In this document: positions 27,550 to 36,172 of the stretch, piece by piece
Layout: the number at the start of each line of letters is the position of its first letter
Numbering within the stretch: position 1 is the stretch's first letter
DNA from: Diaprepes abbreviatus
Lineage: Eukaryota > Arthropoda > Insecta > Coleoptera > Curculionidae
Assembly (NCBI GenBank): GCA_034092305.1
Contig: JASJET010000136.1
Coordinates: 620,001 to 684,000, forward strand
Direction: 5' to 3'
Length of the DNA: 64,000 nt
The notes under the pieces: generated by a model
Told to the model about the DNA's origin: nothing
What the model saw: the letters and a program-made list of their open reading frames with translations, nothing else
The model's database searches: none
Position numbers and translations under genes: made by a program

Positions 27550-27555
27550 TTCCGA
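27550..27555. repeat. right copy of target site duplication (TTCCGA)
   Basis: Directly follows the last base of the right terminal repeat and equals 6565-6570. Confidence 0.95.
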
Positions 27556-28045
27556 CGTGTGGGCCTTGAGAACGAGCACAAGTCTGGAAAGACCGCGCTA
27601 TATAATCGTCGGGTTTCAAGACAGCAATAATTGCGACAAGAAAGAAAAAAACGCAACCCAGTTTACCCACGCCGACGTATGCGACATTAGACTGTATCTG
27701 AATTCAACCGTTTATCCATACGAAAGAGGGAATTTAGATTTCGCCAAAAAACTGTACGCAGCAGCCTATTACAATTACGAAAACTTCCAAAGCAGCTACT
27801 ACGGGCGCGAAATAAACGATCCGATGATAACGTTCGCGGAATATATGAAAAACCCCGTTTTTATTATCAATTGCAGTCATCAACCAGAGGCGATTAACTC
27901 ATCGACAGTGGACGTGAAATTGGAGTTCCAAATGAGAAAGAATAAATTCCCCAAAGACACTAAAGTGTACGCATTAGTTATTCACGACTCATTTTTTAGT
28001 TATAATGTATTAAACGGTTCGGTGACCAATAAATCTATATTTTAA
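27550..28045 (+). pseudogene. outer Polinton major capsid protein, 3' part
   Basis: Continues the outer MCP in the codon phase at which it was cut at 6570. Homologous to the inner MCP C-terminal part: DVCDIRLYLNSTVYPYERGN (inner RNMNVFLNSERYPYNDLQ), VFIINCSHQ, VKLEFQM, YALVIHDSFFSYN. AATAAA at 28086-28091 follows the stop. With the insertion removed, only the frameshift near 6270 would separate the halves. Confidence 0.92.
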
Positions 28046-29084
28046 TGTATCGATTATATGTAACACAAAATAATGTTCTTGAATCAATAAATTTGTAATG
28101 AGTGAAGTAGTAGTTTTATATTTATTTGAAACCCAACAAAAAAAAAAAAGCGGACGGAAAAGCCCGCTCTTTAAGAAAGGAGTACGGGAGTTTAGATAAT
28201 GGTGGTTTATTAAGTGGAAAAAAGAGCTTAAATAACACAAGAAAAAATTTTTAAGGCAAAATATGAAAACAACGATTTAGAAAATTTGTAGGAAAGTAAC
28301 GGTTAGGAATAGGGAAAAAAGTTATAAGAAAAAATTATAGAGGAAATCGAGTACTATAAGAAAGCATTTTTCTCGATAGTAAAAACGTAAAAAAAAAAAT
28401 TTCAAAAAAAAAATGAAAAATGGTGAATGCGCGCCAAAGTTGAAGTTTTGGAGCAAAATAATATTAGGAAATTAGAAAGAGAATTTTTTTCTACATATGG
28501 TAGTACTTTTCAAAATTCGGAAAGATGAAATTTCAAGAAAAGGGTTATAGTAAGTTAGTAATTTGGATTTTTTAAAGCGCTGTAGCTCGGGAACCGTTCA
28601 AGATAGAAAAATAATAAAAGCACTTTAATTACCTAGAATTTTGAGGAGAATACAATGGTGAAAAAAAATTTGAAAAATCTTAAAAATGAAAAAAATTTAG
28701 ACGAAAAAATTGAAATTCTCGAGTTAGGAGGCTAGAGCGCCGAACGGGAGTATGTGGAAGTTGTAGGGGAGGTCATTAGGGTTTTCTTTTTTTTTTTTTT
28801 AGTGTGGTGCTTTCGCGCTACGCACCATATGTAGCAAAGTAATGGTTAGAAATATCAAAAAAATTTATTTGAAAAAAATTTAGAGGAAGTTTAGTACTAT
28901 ATGCTAGAAAAGTGGAGGGGGGTAGTTTGTTTCCATAACAGAGATACGGTGAGTTATAAGATCATATTATTCTCAAACTTATATATAATGCATATATGTA
29001 CTCCACCTTACCCCCTCCAACTTTTTGAATGTATGTAGAGGCCGGTATTAGCATTATTTCATAATTACACATTCGACCGTCAAG
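28046..29084. other. A-rich non-coding stretch with direct repeats
   Basis: No gene seen. Two related ~80-bp blocks (TGTAGGAAAGTAACGGTTAG at 28288 and TGTAGCAAAGTAATGGTTAG at 28831), each followed by AGAGGAA and TAGTACTATA. GCTGTAGCTCGGGAACCG near 28580 is the kind of text found in dispersed insect repeats. C-rich box CCCCCTCCAAC near 29010 precedes the first small gene. Confidence 0.5.
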
Positions 29085-29303
29085 ATGGAAGATACACCAA
29101 AGAAGATCATTGGCATTGTCAGGCCATTCGTACCCGGCAAACTATGCAAGTGTGAGGAGTGCGGGGGTACCGCACCAGGAGCAGCACCTTCGGCACCACC
29201 CGCAACACCGACACCACCAGCGACGGCGACGGTGCCGCCAAAAAGAAGACCAAGGGCTGCACCTAGGTCGGTGTTAATATCGTTGGGTATTACTCCACGG
29301 TAG
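29085..29303 (+). CDS. small gene 1 of the tandem set: Pro/Ala-rich protein
   Basis: 72 aa. N-terminal part MEDTPKKIIGIVRPFVPGK, then CKCEECGG (a possible metal site), a Pro/Ala/Thr-rich stretch and a basic end (PKRRPRAAPRS). Upstream lies a C-rich box like that of the other units and a weak TATA candidate (CATATATG near 28991, rather distant). Downstream, 20 bp after the stop, are two histone-type stem-loops. Not a histone and not a family I know. Confidence 0.45.
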   Translation: MEDTPKKIIGIVRPFVPGKLCKCEECGGTAPGAAPSAPPATPTPPATATVPPKRRPRAAPRSVLISLGITPR

Positions 29304-29322
29304 GCACCCGACCCTCCCCCCA

Positions 29323-29361
29323 GGCCCTTTTAGGGCCACAAAAACGGTCTTTTTCAGGACC
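29323..29361 (+). terminator. pair of histone-type 3' stem-loops, unit 1
   Basis: GGCCCTTTTAGGGCC (29323-29337, one base short of the 16-nt form) and GGTCTTTTTCAGGACC (29346-29361, 6-bp stem with one U-G pair, TTTC loop), the latter followed by AC.A. The second fits the replication-dependent histone mRNA stem-loop, bound by SLBP and cleaved without polyadenylation. TTTGATCGTAG follows at 29371. Confidence 0.7.
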
Positions 29362-29393
29362 ACATTATATTTTGATCGTAGTTTAGTAATCGT

Positions 29394-29446
29394 CACTTAT
29401 GGGGCGAGATAATCGTTTAACGTCGATTTGTCTCGTAGCTTATGTG
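29394..29446 (+). ncRNA. hairpin after unit 1 (candidate small-RNA precursor)
   Basis: CACTTATGGGGCGAGATAATCG can pair with CGATTTGTCTCG..GCTTATGTG around a short loop. It lies 13 bp after the shared TTTGATCGTAG box, as in the other two units. Structure is seen; function is speculation. Confidence 0.35.
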
Positions 29447-29449
29447 CCA

Positions 29450-29670
29450 AGTTATATGCTTGAGAACCTATGAAAATGTTAACAGTCCAAACAAGGTTTC
29501 TATTATTTTTTTTTGTAATGTATTCTTCACAAAATATTAAGAATAAGTCTTATTGTCTAAACAAAAAAAAACAAAAAAAAAAACAAATCTAATTCCGTAT
29601 TTAAAATTTTTGAAAAAATCAATAATTCTATAAGCTCTCACCAATACACAACATTTAGAATCCGTTGGTG
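29450..29670. other. AT-rich spacer
   Basis: Contains an A-rich run near 29560-29590 and no gene. Confidence 0.4.
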
Positions 29671-29720
29671 GGGTGGGGGTAGTTCTATATATATGAGACT
29701 GGGCCAGTTACACAGTCATA
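29664..29720 (+). promoter_or_regulatory. G-rich box plus TATA promoter, unit 2
   Basis: GTTGGTGGGGTGGGGGTAG, then CTATATATATGAG (TATA at 29685-29694) and initiator-like CAGTTACACAGTC about 20-25 bp later. The ATG inside the TATA box (29693) is therefore unlikely to be the start. Confidence 0.65.
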
Positions 29721-29740
29721 TATTCATCAACTCTCATACG

Positions 29741-30109
29741 ATGAACATGGAGGAAGAAAGACCCGCCAGCAGAGGCTCATCCATCTTTAGCGATGACACC
29801 GTCGCCGACAACGTTGGAGACCTTCAAGTCTTCGACGACGAAGAGGTGGATTTTGAAATTGACGTCCTACGTTGGGACGACTTGGATGAGCCGATTCCGC
29901 TAGTGTATGACCACGATCCGGGTCTAGTGGAATTAAACGATGCGGGCGATTGGGTCTTACAAAGACTCGAAACTCCGTCGCCGCAGCCAGAGCCGGACTC
30001 GACGGAAGATGCGGTGCTGGAAATTCCAGCATCACCGACACCCGACGATCCGCAGGGCCCCTGCGATTCGTCAAGCTGGTGGTCGACCAGCGAGGATGGG
30101 GCAGCATAA
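29741..30109 (+). CDS. small gene 2 of the tandem set: very acidic protein
   Basis: 122 aa from ATG at 29741, downstream of the predicted start of transcription. Rich in Asp/Glu (DDEEVDFEIDV, WDDLDEP), with SPQPEPDS and PASPTPDDP phosphorylation-like blocks and a Ser/Trp end (SSSWWSTSEDG). Its DLDEPIPLVYDHDPG recalls DLDPEPIAFEWDPD of the inner repeat protein. Composition suggests a transactivator or adaptor, but no family is recognised. Confidence 0.5.
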   Translation: MNMEEERPASRGSSIFSDDTVADNVGDLQVFDDEEVDFEIDVLRWDDLDEPIPLVYDHDPGLVELNDAGDWVLQRLETPSPQPEPDSTEDAVLEIPASPTPDDPQGPCDSSSWWSTSEDGAA

Positions 30110-30126
30110 GCCCCACATTCTCCCTG

Positions 30127-30167
30127 GCCCTTTTTAAGGGCACACAACAACGGTCCTTTTCAGGACC
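30127..30167 (+). terminator. pair of histone-type 3' stem-loops, unit 2
   Basis: GCCCTTTTTAAGGGC (30127-30141) and GGTCCTTTTCAGGACC (30152-30167). The second is the canonical animal histone stem-loop: 6-bp stem, TTTC loop, followed by ACAAA. They lie 18 and 43 bp after the stop codon, the usual distance for histone genes. TTTGATCGTAG follows at 30177-30187. Confidence 0.8.
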
Positions 30168-30191
30168 ACAAAATACTTTGATCGTAGTTTT

Positions 30192-30273
30192 AGCACATAT
30201 TAGTACTTTGTTACTAATATTGTATGTATAGAATATACAATATTAGATACAAAGTATTAAAAGTTTAGGTGCT
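30192..30273 (+). ncRNA. long hairpin after unit 2 (candidate small-RNA precursor)
   Basis: AGCAC at 30192 pairs with GTGCT at 30269; the core TAGTACTTTGTTACTAATAT pairs with ATATTAGATACAAAGTATTA around a small loop, giving about 30 paired bases. The size is like a pre-miRNA. Expression is not shown by sequence. Confidence 0.45.
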
Positions 30274-30349
30274 GGTGGAACCCAGCTAAATCGTTCGTTC
30301 GTATTTGAGAGCACAAACAACTTTTGGTCTCAATACGTAATACGACATT

Positions 30350-30415
30350 TGTTTTCACCCCCCACCATTAATTTTTCTCTATATATACGACCACCAATAC
30401 TTATTACAATCATTT
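30350..30415 (+). promoter_or_regulatory. C-rich box plus TATA promoter, unit 3
   Basis: TTTCACCCCCCACCATT, then CTATATATAC (30379-30388) and initiator-like AATCATTTTAG about 25 bp later; ATG follows at 30425. Confidence 0.6.
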
Positions 30416-30424
30416 TAGTTCAAC

Positions 30425-30604
30425 ATGTCTGCGAGTGAACAGCAACCTATCCAATGCCCTGTGGTAGATTCTACCACAGAGAATTGTCTCGAGTGGGAGT
30501 CGGACGATCCCAGATGGGATGAACTTTGGCGGTTCATAATCGAATATGCTGAGGACAGCACCGCCACCACAAAATACTTTGATCGTAGTTTTAGTTGGTT
30601 ATAA
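30425..30604 (+). CDS. small gene 3 of the tandem set: acidic Trp-rich protein
   Basis: 59 aa (MSASEQQPIQCPVVDS ... ESDDPRWDELWRFIIEYAED). Four tryptophans and many acidic residues. The frame runs straight into the shared 3' box (TTTGATCGTAG at 30578-30588), which encodes its last residues, so a deletion seems to have removed the original C-terminus and the stem-loops that units 1 and 2 have. May be a decayed unit. Confidence 0.4.
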   Translation: MSASEQQPIQCPVVDSTTENCLEWESDDPRWDELWRFIIEYAEDSTATTKYFDRSFSWL

Positions 30605-30671
30605 TACTTTGTAACCAATATTTTATGTTTTTTTTTCATAAAAACATACAATATTGAGATGCAAAGTATTA
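30602..30671 (+). ncRNA. hairpin after unit 3 (candidate small-RNA precursor)
   Basis: AATACTTTG (30603-30611) pairs with CAAAGTATT (30662-30670) and CAATATT/TATG blocks pair inside, around a T-rich loop. Overall layout matches the unit 2 hairpin, and the stem ends are almost the same in sequence. Confidence 0.4.
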
Positions 30672-30919
30672 GAAGTTCTGGCGACAGAACCTTAACTTCT
30701 TAAACCGAACCATGTTTTAGCATACTTGTAAATATTATCAAAAAATATTTACAACTATTGCTATTGCGTAGTTTAAGTGGATTATTCACTCTTTTTTATT
30801 ACCTAATAATATGTGGGACAGGGCCTATATGAAATAACACACAAAAATAAATTTTCAAGTCATTTTTATTCTCTTTATAAAATATAAAAATCTGATCAAA
30901 GACTTTTTTTTTATTAACT

Positions 30920-31043
<124 letters not shown>

Positions 31044-31085
31044 CAAACTTAATACTATAAATTAAAAGCTAATACCTACAACTAC

Positions 31086-32027
31086 CTAACACCTACTACA
31101 TAATTTATTAAAGTCCTCTAATTGTCTTTTATACCGCACACATTCCATCTTTTTTAACTCTAATTGTCTTTCCAGTTCTAAAATGTCACTCTCACACGCA
31201 CTCACTTTTTTCACTAAGTGTTTCTTCATTCGATAAATGTCTGATAGTTTGCTCTTCTGAGAGTTGGTGAAGTCTTCAACCCACTCCGGTTGCGATATCT
31301 CGGAACATATTAAAGAAGAAGAAGCGGTTTCGTTTGGTGAAGACGACGATGACGACGACGAAGCAGCGGAAACTTCATCGCCTTCAAAACACCGCTTAAA
31401 CCGCTTCTTCATAGGTTTCCGGCACCCCAATATCGGCAACAGTGGCGCTGGGGAAGACTTTACCTCCGACACTACTTTCTGCTCTACGCTGGCCGGTGTT
31501 GGTGGTGTTGGTCCATCGGGGCCTTCTATCACTTTCACTTCTACCGACAACGGCTCTTGTGGTGCTGTTTTCAGGAAGTCGGGTAATGGAACAGGGGTGG
31601 AGGGATGCTTAAAGTTAAACTTCTTCTTCTTTCCTTGTCCCACACCTTTAATCGCCGAATAAAAGGTTTTTTTATCGGCGATTTCCGACTTCCGCATAGT
31701 CAAAAACTTCTTTAATTTAGAAGCTTTCGGAGAAGATTCCCTGTTAGGCCGCGATGCTTTTCGCACAACCACGTCACTTATTACGTTGATCTTCGGCTCC
31801 TTCTCCTCCGTCCAACATTCGAGGAATTGCGCAGCCGACTGAACCAACTCTTCGTCGCGACCATCATTCAGGGCTCTGTCTTCGGCATCTTCTTGCTCCA
31901 TGCCATTCCAATTTTCGAATACCCCCGGACTTAACACTTCCAAGCCACTAATGTTTTCCAACATGCCTTGTTGCGAACCGCAGCTCACGTCAAGAGCATC
32001 CAAAAGAGACCTTACACTCGATGACAT
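31086..32027 (-). CDS. LxCxE-containing protein with C-terminal coiled coil
   Basis: 313 aa, intact. Acidic N-terminal third (MEQEDAEDRALNDGRDEE); basic and Pro-rich middle (GKKKKFNFKHP, PMKKRFKRCF, a likely nuclear signal); a serine run followed by LICSE at residues 239-243 (31299-31313), which fits the LxCxE pocket-protein binding motif in a CK2-like serine setting; then a coiled coil of about 55 residues (SDIYRMKKHLVKKV, ILELERQLELKK). Composition suggests a nuclear regulator. Promoter lies at 32085-32131. Not homologous in any clear way to the inner LxCxE protein. Confidence 0.6.
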   Translation of the reverse strand: MSSSVRSLLDALDVSCGSQQGMLENISGLEVLSPGVFENWNGMEQEDAEDRALNDGRDEELVQSAAQFLECWTEEKEPKINVISDVVVRKASRPNRESSPKASKLKKFLTMRKSEIADKKTFYSAIKGVGQGKKKKFNFKHPSTPVPLPDFLKTAPQEPLSVEVKVIEGPDGPTPPTPASVEQKVVSEVKSSPAPLLPILGCRKPMKKRFKRCFEGDEVSAASSSSSSSSPNETASSSLICSEISQPEWVEDFTNSQKSKLSDIYRMKKHLVKKVSACESDILELERQLELKKMECVRYKRQLEDFNKLCSRC

Positions 32028-32084
32028 CTTCGATATTACAACTCACACTATAACTTTATCTTAGTACTGCACTGTTTGGTGTTC

Positions 32085-32131
32085 TGACGAACTGTGAAGA
32101 GCTCGAGCCAGCAAGTCTGCTTTTATGCCCA
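32085..32131 (-). promoter_or_regulatory. TATA promoter of the LxCxE/coiled-coil gene
   Basis: Minus strand GGGCATAAAAGCAG (TATA at 32120-32127) and initiator-like TTCACAGTTCGTCAG about 28 bp later. It directly abuts the truncated end of the polymerase pseudogene, whose last codons run into this promoter. Confidence 0.6.
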
Positions 32132-34568
32132 TTTCATGTCTATATCAGTTAAGAGCTCTAACTCTACCTTAGTCATACGTAGCATACAATCAAATGATAA
32201 ACTTGGAAGGGTATAGTAATGCGCTGGATCAAGTTTATCGAATTTTAAACAATTATTCCGAAATTGCTCAAAAACACCACACAATAGCAACACATCTGAT
32301 TTTAAATACACGTCCGAATAGTCCCCCAAAGTTTTACACCCAAACAAGCGCCATACTTCTTTTGCTCTTCTATAGCTTTCATCGCTAATATGTTCTTCCC
32401 GTAAATTATCATAAAATTGATCTTTACTTGGAAGATATGTATTTTCCATTTTTTCTATAGAGTTAATAAAGCTATAGGGAAAAACACCCTTTTGACGCAT
32501 CAAATTAAATTGGTTGATATTTGAAAAATGTTTTCGCGTTTCAATAAAATCGTCGTCGTTTAAACCGCTGCCTAAATTTTCCAAAGACGTGGACAGAAAT
32601 TTAAAACTGTCAATAAATCGCAACTTTAAATATTTCCTCTTGACTTTTCCACATTTACTATCAAAATAATCGTACACATAAATGCTTTTGGTAAATGATA
32701 TGCACTTTTCCTTACTTTGAGCCAAAACACCAATTTTATCCTCATATTTACATAACTCTTTTATAAATAAATGGCTGTCGTAGCCGCTTAAGTTATGAAA
32801 TATGATAGGGATAAAAGAGGGTAATTTATAATTTAAATTACAAACGGAATGTGCAGCACCAAATCTTTTTGCACCAGTTATGTGACAGTGGTCTCGTACT
32901 TTAATCTCACCCTCTTCAAAAGGGCCTTCACATATACCACATATTTTAGCATCATTAAATTCCCTTTTTTCTTCAGGCGTTAACGGTTTCATAGGCTTAA
33001 TGTCTTTTAAATAAGTGTTATATAGAGCCCTTAAATCACACTCGATACGATCCACAAAGACTTGAGCTGCATTATTACCACGAAATAGCTCAAATTTCGA
33101 AAGTGAGTCGTCAAAAGAGCATTTAATTAAATAAGCAAAAGAATATGGTTCATGTTTAAAACTTTTTACAGTGTAAGAATTTTGTGGGTTTGGTTGTACC
33201 GTTTCAACGGGTTTTAAAATAGATTCGAAATCTGCATAAACCACGAATGGAACGCGCATTTGCTTTTCTATACCCTCGAATTTTAAAATATTTTCCGGCA
33301 CACTCTTTCCAAATTTATCGATTTTTAAATCCACTGATGGTGTTTGCGTGAAAATGTGGTTACAATCGTAGCTTTGACGTAAAGTTAAAGCTGACGGTGT
33401 ACTAAAATAAATGAGGCAACCATCACAGAAATATATTTTATGTTGTTGACAACTAATTTGACTTGAAACTAAACGTGATAAATCCCGAATCCAACAATAA
33501 TGACTCTTTGAACAAGTCGTATCACAAAAATGTTCACCGCCATCTTTACTACTACAGTCTTTTGTAATTAACAATAAATTTACATGTCTATCCAACTTTT
33601 TTGACGCATACCTCAGTGGACCAATAACTTCATGTATTACTTCATTATTTTCATATTTAGATTCCAGACCGTATACGTTAATTGATATGTAGTTCATTTC
33701 CTCAAATTTTTTAATGTGACGTAATTTTACTGGAAAATCCATACCTGTTAAATTTAGCACTCTAGAAAAATGGGGGTAGGATGTCTTCTGTGAAGGCGCT
33801 GCTGTTGGAGGAAACAATGCTGATGTTACAGCCCACGCAAAGCAAAATTCGTCCTGGTTAATCACATTGACGACAGCTCCTTTCTTTTCAATAGAACACG
33901 GCAACTTGATGTATGTATCCTATAACAAGAAAAATAATATAAAAAAATCAGTTTAATATATCGGTTTTTGATTTTTCCATACCTGAATCTTTCTCCTGGA
34001 ACTCTGTCGCCTGCGTTTTTATTAATTCGGTGAAAGAATGGTAAACGGCATCCAAATCATTTTCTACACTAATTATTTGATTAGCAGTGTTGAAGGATTT
34101 TTCACTGAATATTTCTTGTGATGGAAGCATGTACTCGCCAACAGCTGTCATGTTAACTTTTAAAGCATGATGCACACGTAATAAATTATTAACAAGTTCC
34201 ACCACCTTGGATTTAATGTCTGCAAAGAACATTACGTAATCGGAATGCTCCATATCACTGCTAACCCGATAGGTTGCAATTCTCCTTTTGAAGGCACATT
34301 CAACGAGTTGCACATCATGACATACTGGCAAACATGAAATAGTTTTATGTTGTTGTGTTCGTTTATGCGCTGACATATGATTTATTGGAACATCTACATT
34401 ACATTTACCGCAATTAATTACCGGAATCGTCGATGTATACTCTTCAATTCGGAGCCGTTTTCCTCCAGGCACTTCATTAAATCTCGCCGCACACGATTCT
34501 CTTTTATGACGTCTCATATTATAACTATTAGTAAACTTAGAACCGCAATTTTCACAAACATATGCCAT
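32123..34568 (-). pseudogene. truncated family B DNA polymerase of another Polinton
   Basis: Exon 34568-33983 has a C2H2 finger (CENCGSKF..H) and a second Cys/His site (CGKCNVD); GT at 33982. A second frame, from 33919, matches the inner polymerase from the YIK position onward: exonuclease motifs YADFES, NLSGYDSH and YLKSD are kept. It stops at ELLTDID, just before polymerase motif A, so all polymerase catalytic motifs are absent. The ~22 codons that start exon 3 of the inner gene are missing here, and joining the exons at the visible splice sites (63-bp intron) shifts the frame. A remnant, not functional. Confidence 0.85.
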
Positions 34569-34607
34569 GATTTGTCAAATATTAACACATGTACTACCTA
34601 TACAAGT

Positions 34608-34655
34608 CAGAGCCAACTGATAAATGAAACTGCCCCATACCCTATATAAAACCAT
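34608..34655 (-). promoter_or_regulatory. TATA promoter of the polymerase pseudogene
   Basis: Minus strand GGTTTTATATAGGG (34642-34655) with initiator-like TTATCAGTTGGC about 27 bp later (around 34614). The box is also a TATA box on the plus strand (CTATATAAAA). Confidence 0.55.
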
Positions 34656-34879
34656 TCAAGGTCACCCCAAACCACGTAACATATCTTCAAGGTCACACAC
34701 CCAAGATGACCTCCAACAAAGTCAAGGTCGTCCCGACCAAGGGCAAGGTCAAGGTCACACACACAACTTTGAACACAATGCCAAGGCCAAGGACAAAGCA
34801 CACGTGCACTTTCAAGGTCAATGGCAAGGACATGTGGGTGATGTCAAAGAGGGGTGGGGCAAGGTCAAGGTCAAGGTCG
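34655..34879. promoter_or_regulatory. cluster of CAAGGTCA nuclear-receptor half-sites
   Basis: TTCAAGGTCA at 34655, 34686 and 34811; TCAAGGTCA at 34749 and 34865; CAAGGTCA at 34744 and 34860; TCAAGGTCG at 34722 and 34871; CCAAGGCCA at 34781. These fit the extended monomer half-site bound by FTZ-F1/HR39 and ERR (YCAAGGYCR). The cluster begins right beside the TATA box. It may instead be a degenerate AAGGTC tandem repeat. Confidence 0.5.
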
Positions 34880-34930
34880 AGGAGTGGGGGGATGAAGAGG
34901 ATCGGGTTATGTTCACTACTAATGTGGTAC

Positions 34931-35638
34931 ATGCATGATGGTGCTCCACCTCATTTTAAGCGTATAGTACGTCAACACTTAACTAACGTTTTTGGCCCTC
35001 GATGGATACGTCGAGATGGGCCTGTTTTATGGCCATCTAGGTCCTCAAACCCAAATCCCTTAGACTTTTAGTTCTGGGGACATCTAAAAGAACTAGTTGC
35101 AAGAATATTACTTGCCGTGCAGCGGAAAAATATTCGAAGCGTAAGAAAATGTATTGAAGTACGTACAGCGCATATTGAACATTTGCCAAAATAACATTTA
35201 AACGTTTTCAATATTTTTGCATTTTAATAAAATTCGATTTATTTCGAAAACCGCCAGTTTTATCGAAATAAATTAAGATTACCTTTTTTGAAGAGGAATG
35301 GCCAAACTATTTAAAAATTTTGTTTTCAGCTCTGTCAAAAATTAGGCCCAACGAGTGTAGCTGCAAGTCTCTTCCTGACTTCTCTGATGACCTAAAACAT
35401 CTACTGTGGTATGGTTTAATGAGTATTAAAGGTTTTAATAAAAATTAAAATTTAATTAAATTAAACAGGTCTGTTCAAAACTTACAGCTGATAAGGTAAA
35501 TCGTTGGTACCACTTTAGGGCTCTGTATTTCCGTTAAGGGGCACTTTAGGAATTTTTTTCTACGACAAACTAGGGTTATTTTGACCTCCCCTGTATGCTC
35601 CCGAGAAATTAGGTGGTACTTACCGGATATCCTGTATA
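34931..35638 (+). pseudogene. mariner-type DDE transposase relic 1
   Basis: Plus-strand frame reads HDGAPPHFKRIVRQHL, FGPRWIRRDGPVLWP and NPLDF, then a TAG and FWGHLKELVARIL: the C-terminal catalytic part of a Tc1/mariner-superfamily transposase common in insects. N-terminal half missing. The CCTGTATA at 35631-35638 resembles the outer end of the terminal repeat. Confidence 0.75.
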
Positions 35639-35826
35639 ATGATTAAAAGCATATTTTTATAGGAGAAACCGCCAAAAAAAAACTTTTATTATAAGGAGAG
35701 ATGTACTTTTTTCTAGTTAGGAATCAAAAGTATTATATCATATTACTAGAAACTAAAATTTATTTATCTGCTTATTCTAAAGGGTCGAGCGAAAAGTTAA
35801 ATACAAAACTTTCTAAACATCAGTAG

Positions 35827-35904
<78 letters not shown>

Positions 35905-36076
35905 TGATATTTTTATCTATATTTGAGAAAATATGGTTATAAAATGGTTTTACAAGAAAATCAATGGAGTAAAAGGTTTTCTTTTAATTCCAGAAGAACA
36001 TTTAGTTAATGTTTAGTTTATTTTATTAGTTTAATCCATGATTTTCTCTAGACTAAAACATCTTTTGTATTTTAAG
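35639..36076. other. AT-rich intergenic or intron DNA with TA microsatellite
   Basis: TA repeat at about 35829-35901. No coding region recognised. It ends in the splice acceptor of the receptor exon (TGTATTTTAAG). Confidence 0.5.
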
Positions 36077-36172
36077 GGTGGCATATCAAATTATCTAGCA
36101 GCTTTATTATTATTAGTTTGCCTCTTTCTCTCAGTATGTGCTTCAATTATGGGCCAGGATTATGAGGATCAG
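36077..36172 (+). CDS. odorant receptor (7tm_6) exon, transmembrane segment
   Basis: Exactly 32 codons between TTTTAAG and GTAATT splice sites, both in phase 0. It encodes a hydrophobic segment (YLAALLLLVCLFLSVCASI) ending GQDYEDQ, which fits the sixth transmembrane helix and the C.xGq.led motif of insect odorant receptors. The next exon continues the family pattern at 46205. Upstream exons were not identified in this window. Confidence 0.6.

Noticed and set aside
28046..29084. Right terminal repeat of the outer Polinton
   Set aside because: I looked for AG-starting inverted ends, ATTGG boxes and G-rich promoter text past the MCP 3' end; only a C-rich box near 29010 was seen, with no partner inside the window.
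29115..29160. LCKCEE in small gene 1 as an LxCxE motif
   Set aside because: The spacing is wrong: the residue two after Leu is Lys, not Cys.
31264..31662. 132-codon frame antisense to the LxCxE/coiled-coil gene
   Set aside because: Shadow of the minus-strand gene: low-complexity DDDDDE is antisense to its serine run.
34624..34938. Plus-strand open frames over the CAAGGTCA cluster
   Set aside because: Composition follows the repeated AAGGTC hexamer (KVKV runs) and the frame runs into transposase debris; no independent gene evidence.
35317..35455. Possible extra receptor exon after TTTTGTTTTCAG
   Set aside because: The acceptor looks good, but the frame stops within about 22 codons and has no receptor pattern or donor site in phase.
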